Positions 60,628-64,000 of a stretch of 64,000 nucleotides of DNA are shown here, in pieces (within the stretch, counting starts at the first letter, position 1; every line of letters starts with the position of its first letter). The notes beneath the pieces were generated by a model, which made no database searches, had not been told where the DNA came from, and worked only from the letters and a program-made list of their open reading frames with translations. Source of the DNA: Omphiscola glabra (Eukaryota > Mollusca > Gastropoda > Lymnaeidae); assembly GCA_964017045.1 (NCBI GenBank), contig OZ024802.1, positions 27,964,293 through 28,028,292 on the forward strand. The letters run 5' to 3'. The position numbers and the translations under genes are program-made.

Positions 60628-61097
60628 CTAAGATTGATTGATTGATTGATTGGATATTTATCTAGCGCTGGTCTCCATGCTACTTTAGCATGCTCACTGC
60701 TGGTATCCATGCTACTTTAGCATGCTCACTGCTGGTATCCATGCTACTTTAGCATGCTCACTGCTGGTATCCATGCTACTTTAGCATGCTCACTGCTGGT
60801 ATCCATGCTACTTTATCATGCTCAATGCGCTCTGGTTTTCATAAATCTATTTAAACAAAAAAGTATTTAAATGTTTCTTAAATGATTTTTTTTATCCTTT
60901 TCAGTACTCCTCACATATTGAGGTAAACTATTCCATAATTTTGGCGCTATCGCTTCAAAAGAGCGCACTCCGTAAGACTTTTTTCTGTGTTCATCCACAC
61001 TGGGAATTTTCAGTAAGGACTGTGTAGAAGAGCTCAGTTTCTTTAACGATTCGTGTTTATGAATCAGTTCTTTAAGATATTCCGGTGCAGAGCCTAA
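60628..61097 (-). mobile_element. 5'-truncated LINE, same family as 3934-4343, with amplified 3' UTR
   Basis: On -, the frame reads TQSLLKIPSVDEHRKKSYGV and KLWNSLP, matching the + copy at 3934-4343 nearly residue for residue, then breaks at an extra A in a poly-A run (60891 region). The 3' UTR segment catgctaaagtagcatggat is repeated five times in a 32-bp unit before the tail aatcaatcaatc. It lies upstream of receptor exon 1. Confidence 0.88.
60658..60822 (-). repeat. 32-bp array derived from a LINE 3' UTR
   Basis: Unit tggtatccatgctactttag plus catgctcactgc, five copies. The related copy at 4290-4330 has the segment once, so the expansion happened after insertion or in the source element. 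Confidence 0.9.
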
Positions 61098-61099
61098 CT

Positions 61100-61735
61100 A
61101 ACAGGTGTGAGGCCACTTAGAGTGTTTCTTTAACTGATAGCAATTCTTGGGTTTAAAAAAAAAAGTTTAAATTGTCCACGACAGTCCACTATTAAAGAGA
61201 CAGCTTTGCGTCCATCTTAATGGCAGGTTCAGAGTTTGAGCACGACGGTCAGCTGAATAGAGGACCTAGTTTAACGGGGATGCAGGTCAGGGAAGAGTGG
61301 AAATGTGTCCTGCCTTAAGGGTTCGACTGTCATCCAACCATATCCAAAAATGCAAAATGTGATGATAATTAACTAAGCTGTTTCTAAAGCATAAAAAAAT
61401 ATTAATAATTTGTGTCCATTGTATCTGTCCCATCCTGGGTCGCATATTGTCAACAAAGTCTTCATCCATCCCAGGGATGTCAAAGAGGCCATACGGCTAC
61501 TGAAGCGGTTTGGCCAAGCGGAAAGTACGAGAGAAATTATCTTGTCTGTTGATCCTAATAATTATAGGGTGTCGAGTAAATGTACGCTACTTAATTTAAA
61601 CTAGGGCTTTACAGGGTGCAGTTTTTTTAAACACCGGGTCCGGGTAGTTGGAGAAAATACCCGGCGGGTCCAAGTTTTACATGAAAAAAGTTAAGTTCTC
61701 ATTTTCTATAACATATGCCGGCTTTTAAACAATAT
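61100..61735. other. Unassigned DNA upstream of the receptor
   Basis: No exon or element is recognised. A short + frame at 61410-61604 has no known domain. Confidence 0.4.
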
Positions 61736-61739
61736 GCCC

Positions 61740-62180
61740 ACATACTGTCCTTCATCCTACCTGCCGACCTTTATACAATAGTCCTACAGACAGTCCTACG
61801 CCCTAACTGCCGACCTTTAAACAATAGTCCTACAGACAGTCCTACACCGTACCTGTCGGCCTTTAAACAATAGTCCTACGGACAGTTCTACACCCTACCT
61901 GACGGCCTTTAAACAATAGTCCTACGGACAGTTCTACACCCTACCTGGCGGCCTTTAAACAATAGTCCTACAGACAGTTCTACACCCTACCTGGCGGCCT
62001 TTAAACAATAGTCCTACGGACAGTTCTACACCCTACCTGACGGCATTTAAACAATAGTCCTACAGACAGTTCTACACCCTAACTGACGGCCTTTAAACAA
62101 TAGTCCTACGGACAGTTCTACACCCTAACTGACGGCCTTTAAACAATAGTCCTACAGACAGTCCTACACATTACCCGTTG
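61740..62180. repeat. 46-bp tandem array, about nine units
   Basis: Unit ctacctgacggcctttaaac plus aatagtcctacggacagttc and tacacc. Each unit keeps the motif gacggcctttaaacaatag. It lies upstream of the nuclear receptor. Confidence 0.93.
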
Positions 62181-62250
62181 CTCTTTTCGACTAATATAAA
62201 TAGTCACCTTCGAAAAATTCAACGTTTTACCTGAGCTCAACCGTCACGCA

Positions 62251-62297
62251 TGACGTCACGCCATGACGTCACGCCATGACGTCACGCCATGACGTCA
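62251..62297. promoter_or_regulatory. Four tandem CRE palindromes (TGACGTCA)
   Basis: Perfect TGACGTCA sites at 62251-62258, 62264-62271, 62277-62284 and 62290-62297, exactly 13 bases apart in a 13-bp unit (catgacgtcacgc). TGACGTCA is the consensus site for CREB/ATF factors. The cluster is about 1.8 kb upstream of the first recognised exon of the nuclear receptor. Sites are certain; function is inference. Confidence 0.7.
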
Positions 62298-62299
62298 CG

Positions 62300-64000
62300 C
62301 ATGACACTTTTTGCTTGATAGTTGGTTGCTGTTTGTTTTTTTCCCCACTCAGTACTATTATATAAAACATGTTGAGTAGGGAGAGGACCGATTGTGAAAT
62401 TGAAGCAGCCACGCCACAAGCAAAATATATATATATAAGAGATGCATGCTTGGCGATACGGAACCACATAATAGACATTGTCTACTTTACATTTTGATTT
62501 GTTTAAATATTCTTCTCTTGGTCTGTCAAAAAAGTTATTGCGGCCACGCGCTAGAAAAATCTAATACGTCATCGGTAAGCGTCCAGGCAGATGAACATAA
62601 CGCGTCACGTCGTCTGGCACTGACGCATGATCTATTGTTAACTTTAAAATATTTCAACTTGTTTCGGATTTGAAAACCTTACAGTAACGAAATGCGTCCG
62701 AAATCGACCTCCTTGCAGATGCGATCATTTAAATGTTCATATCCATTCGACTGTGACCTGGCATTCTCAAGTCACCACACACACACACTTTGTTGTTGAC
62801 GATGACAGGTTCAACATTGACAGTAGCGATCCTGTAAGAGAGGACGCTGACAGACACTGCGGCCTAGAGGTCTCGAAAATAGGTGACACGGAAGCCCAAC
62901 TGGAACCAAACATGAGTTTTGCTTGAACGAACACAAGGGTTCATCGAACACAGCATAAAGTAGTTCATTTGGTCAGTGGCCTAGAAAAGGCAAACCGCTA
63001 TAGCCTTACTTTGGACAGAAAGATAGGGCTCACATGTTTGGTGGCTTTAAGTATTTTTTTTAAAATAGTGATGAAAGGTTCTCAAACGAACATGGTTTCA
63101 TATAACCTGACATTTTTTTTTAACACTATTTATTTCAAGTGGTGAATTCAGAGCATAGTCTCCAGAAAGACCCCGTGTGTGGTAAAACTCTAAAATATAT
63201 ATATATATATATCATGCAAAAAAATCTTTGATATTATATCATTTGGGTTTTAATCTATTTCCGGAGACACAAAGGTCAAGGTCACTTAAAGATGACGCAC
63301 ACGAACACATCTTCTTTGGATAACTCTCTCTACAACGCTGTTGCCAAGGACAAAGTTTTGAGGACCCGCGATAGAGACACAGCATGTGGTGTCGCAGGTC
63401 ATGGTGATTACACTACCAGCCAGAGATTACGGACATAGTCACAACTGCGCAGGAGTAAGAAACTGTCATAAAGCTGAAGGAGACCTCCAGTCATATTCCA
63501 CGCACACAGTCTGATAAGAGCATGTTGCGCACGGTGTCGTGGAATAAAGGGGGCGCGGTGGGTCGTGTGGTGCTTCATGGAAGTAAGGTTTTTTTTCTTT
63601 AATTTCTGGGTGGGGTGGGGGGGGGGGGGCACTTTAGGCGAAATGCGGAGTTTTGTTTTTCGTGGAGCGTGGCAGCAAAACGCCTGACCAGACCCATGCG
63701 TCGTTAGTCCCCCTCCAGCTACGCCTCTGGTTGCGCAGCCAGGGCTATAAGCTCTTGTGTGCAGATCTAAAGGGGAACAAATAGCTGTGTACTTTTTTTT
63801 TAGTAATTTTGTAATTCACAGTTTCACTCGAGCCCAAAGTAAATGATATGGATCATGTCATGGCGTCGCTTGACTAAATGATGCCTGGGGTTAACTCTCA
63901 AAAGTTTGCCACCTCCTTAACACATCAGCAGCATCATCAGTGCCACTACAGCCCATGTAGGGTGCGGGCCTGCTCCACAGCATCCTTCCATTCGGATCGA
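62300..64000. other. Right edge, possible receptor upstream region
   Basis: No exon is supported. There is a (TA)n run at 63195-63211, a G-run at 63618-63629 and a MITE-like end at 63713-63727 (ccagctacgcctctgg). The last 60 bases (cagcccatgtagggtgcggg, cctgctccacagc) look like the edge of a dispersed repeat that continues beyond the window. Confidence 0.4.

Overview
The window reads as nuclear DNA of an animal, most likely a lophotrochozoan and plausibly a gastropod mollusc. Coding sequence is split into short exons with GT-AG introns, coding density is very low, intergenic DNA is AT-rich, and there are truncated non-LTR retrotransposons, hAT and mariner-like non-autonomous elements, and many tandem arrays. 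By my hand addition, tandem arrays cover about 17-18 kb, a little over a quarter of the window. The species assignment is inference.

Three protein-coding genes can be rebuilt exon by exon with matching splice phases. (1) A secreted three-EF-hand calcium-binding protein lies on + (coding exons 12976-13143, 15004-15218, 16261-16315; 145 aa). A TATA box and possible untranslated first exon sit near 7.8 kb. (2) An SLC39 metal transporter of the ZIP8/ZIP14 type lies on - (seven coding exons between 32061 and 25570; 466 aa) with the EEXPHE signature. (3) A nuclear receptor of the NR1 type lies on - (eight coding exons between 60484 and 49828; 763 aa). It has an unusual second zinc finger, a GC-AG intron, a possible alternative LBD-only first exon at 54563-55021, and four tandem CRE palindromes 1.8 kb upstream.

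Layout: 1-2.1 kb satellites; 3.7-7.3 kb a repeat-rich region with LINE fragments inside an array and a foldback-like inverted pair around a hAT MITE; 7.7-16.7 kb the EF-hand gene, whose inferred first intron holds about 2.8 kb of 16-bp satellite; 16.8-19.3 kb two large arrays; 19.4-25.5 kb mostly unannotated DNA with MITEs; 25.5-32.1 kb the SLC39 gene; 32.7-49.7 kb LINE and hAT remnants and arrays with no convincing gene; 49.8-60.5 kb the nuclear receptor; 60.6-64 kb a LINE fragment, a 46-bp array, the CRE cluster and the receptor's probable upstream region.

The most striking observation is how several arrays appear to have started. In two introns of the SLC39 gene the tandem unit contains the end of the preceding exon plus its 5' splice site. 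The clearest is a 42-bp unit that re-encodes LFLYVPLVDM and its donor about 11 times; the first seven units are in frame without a stop. Other arrays copy a conserved reverse-transcriptase segment (33 bp), a LINE 3' UTR (32 bp) and a MITE terminus (17 bp). Arrays here appear to be born from functional boundaries, and one of them could supply a series of alternative splice donors.
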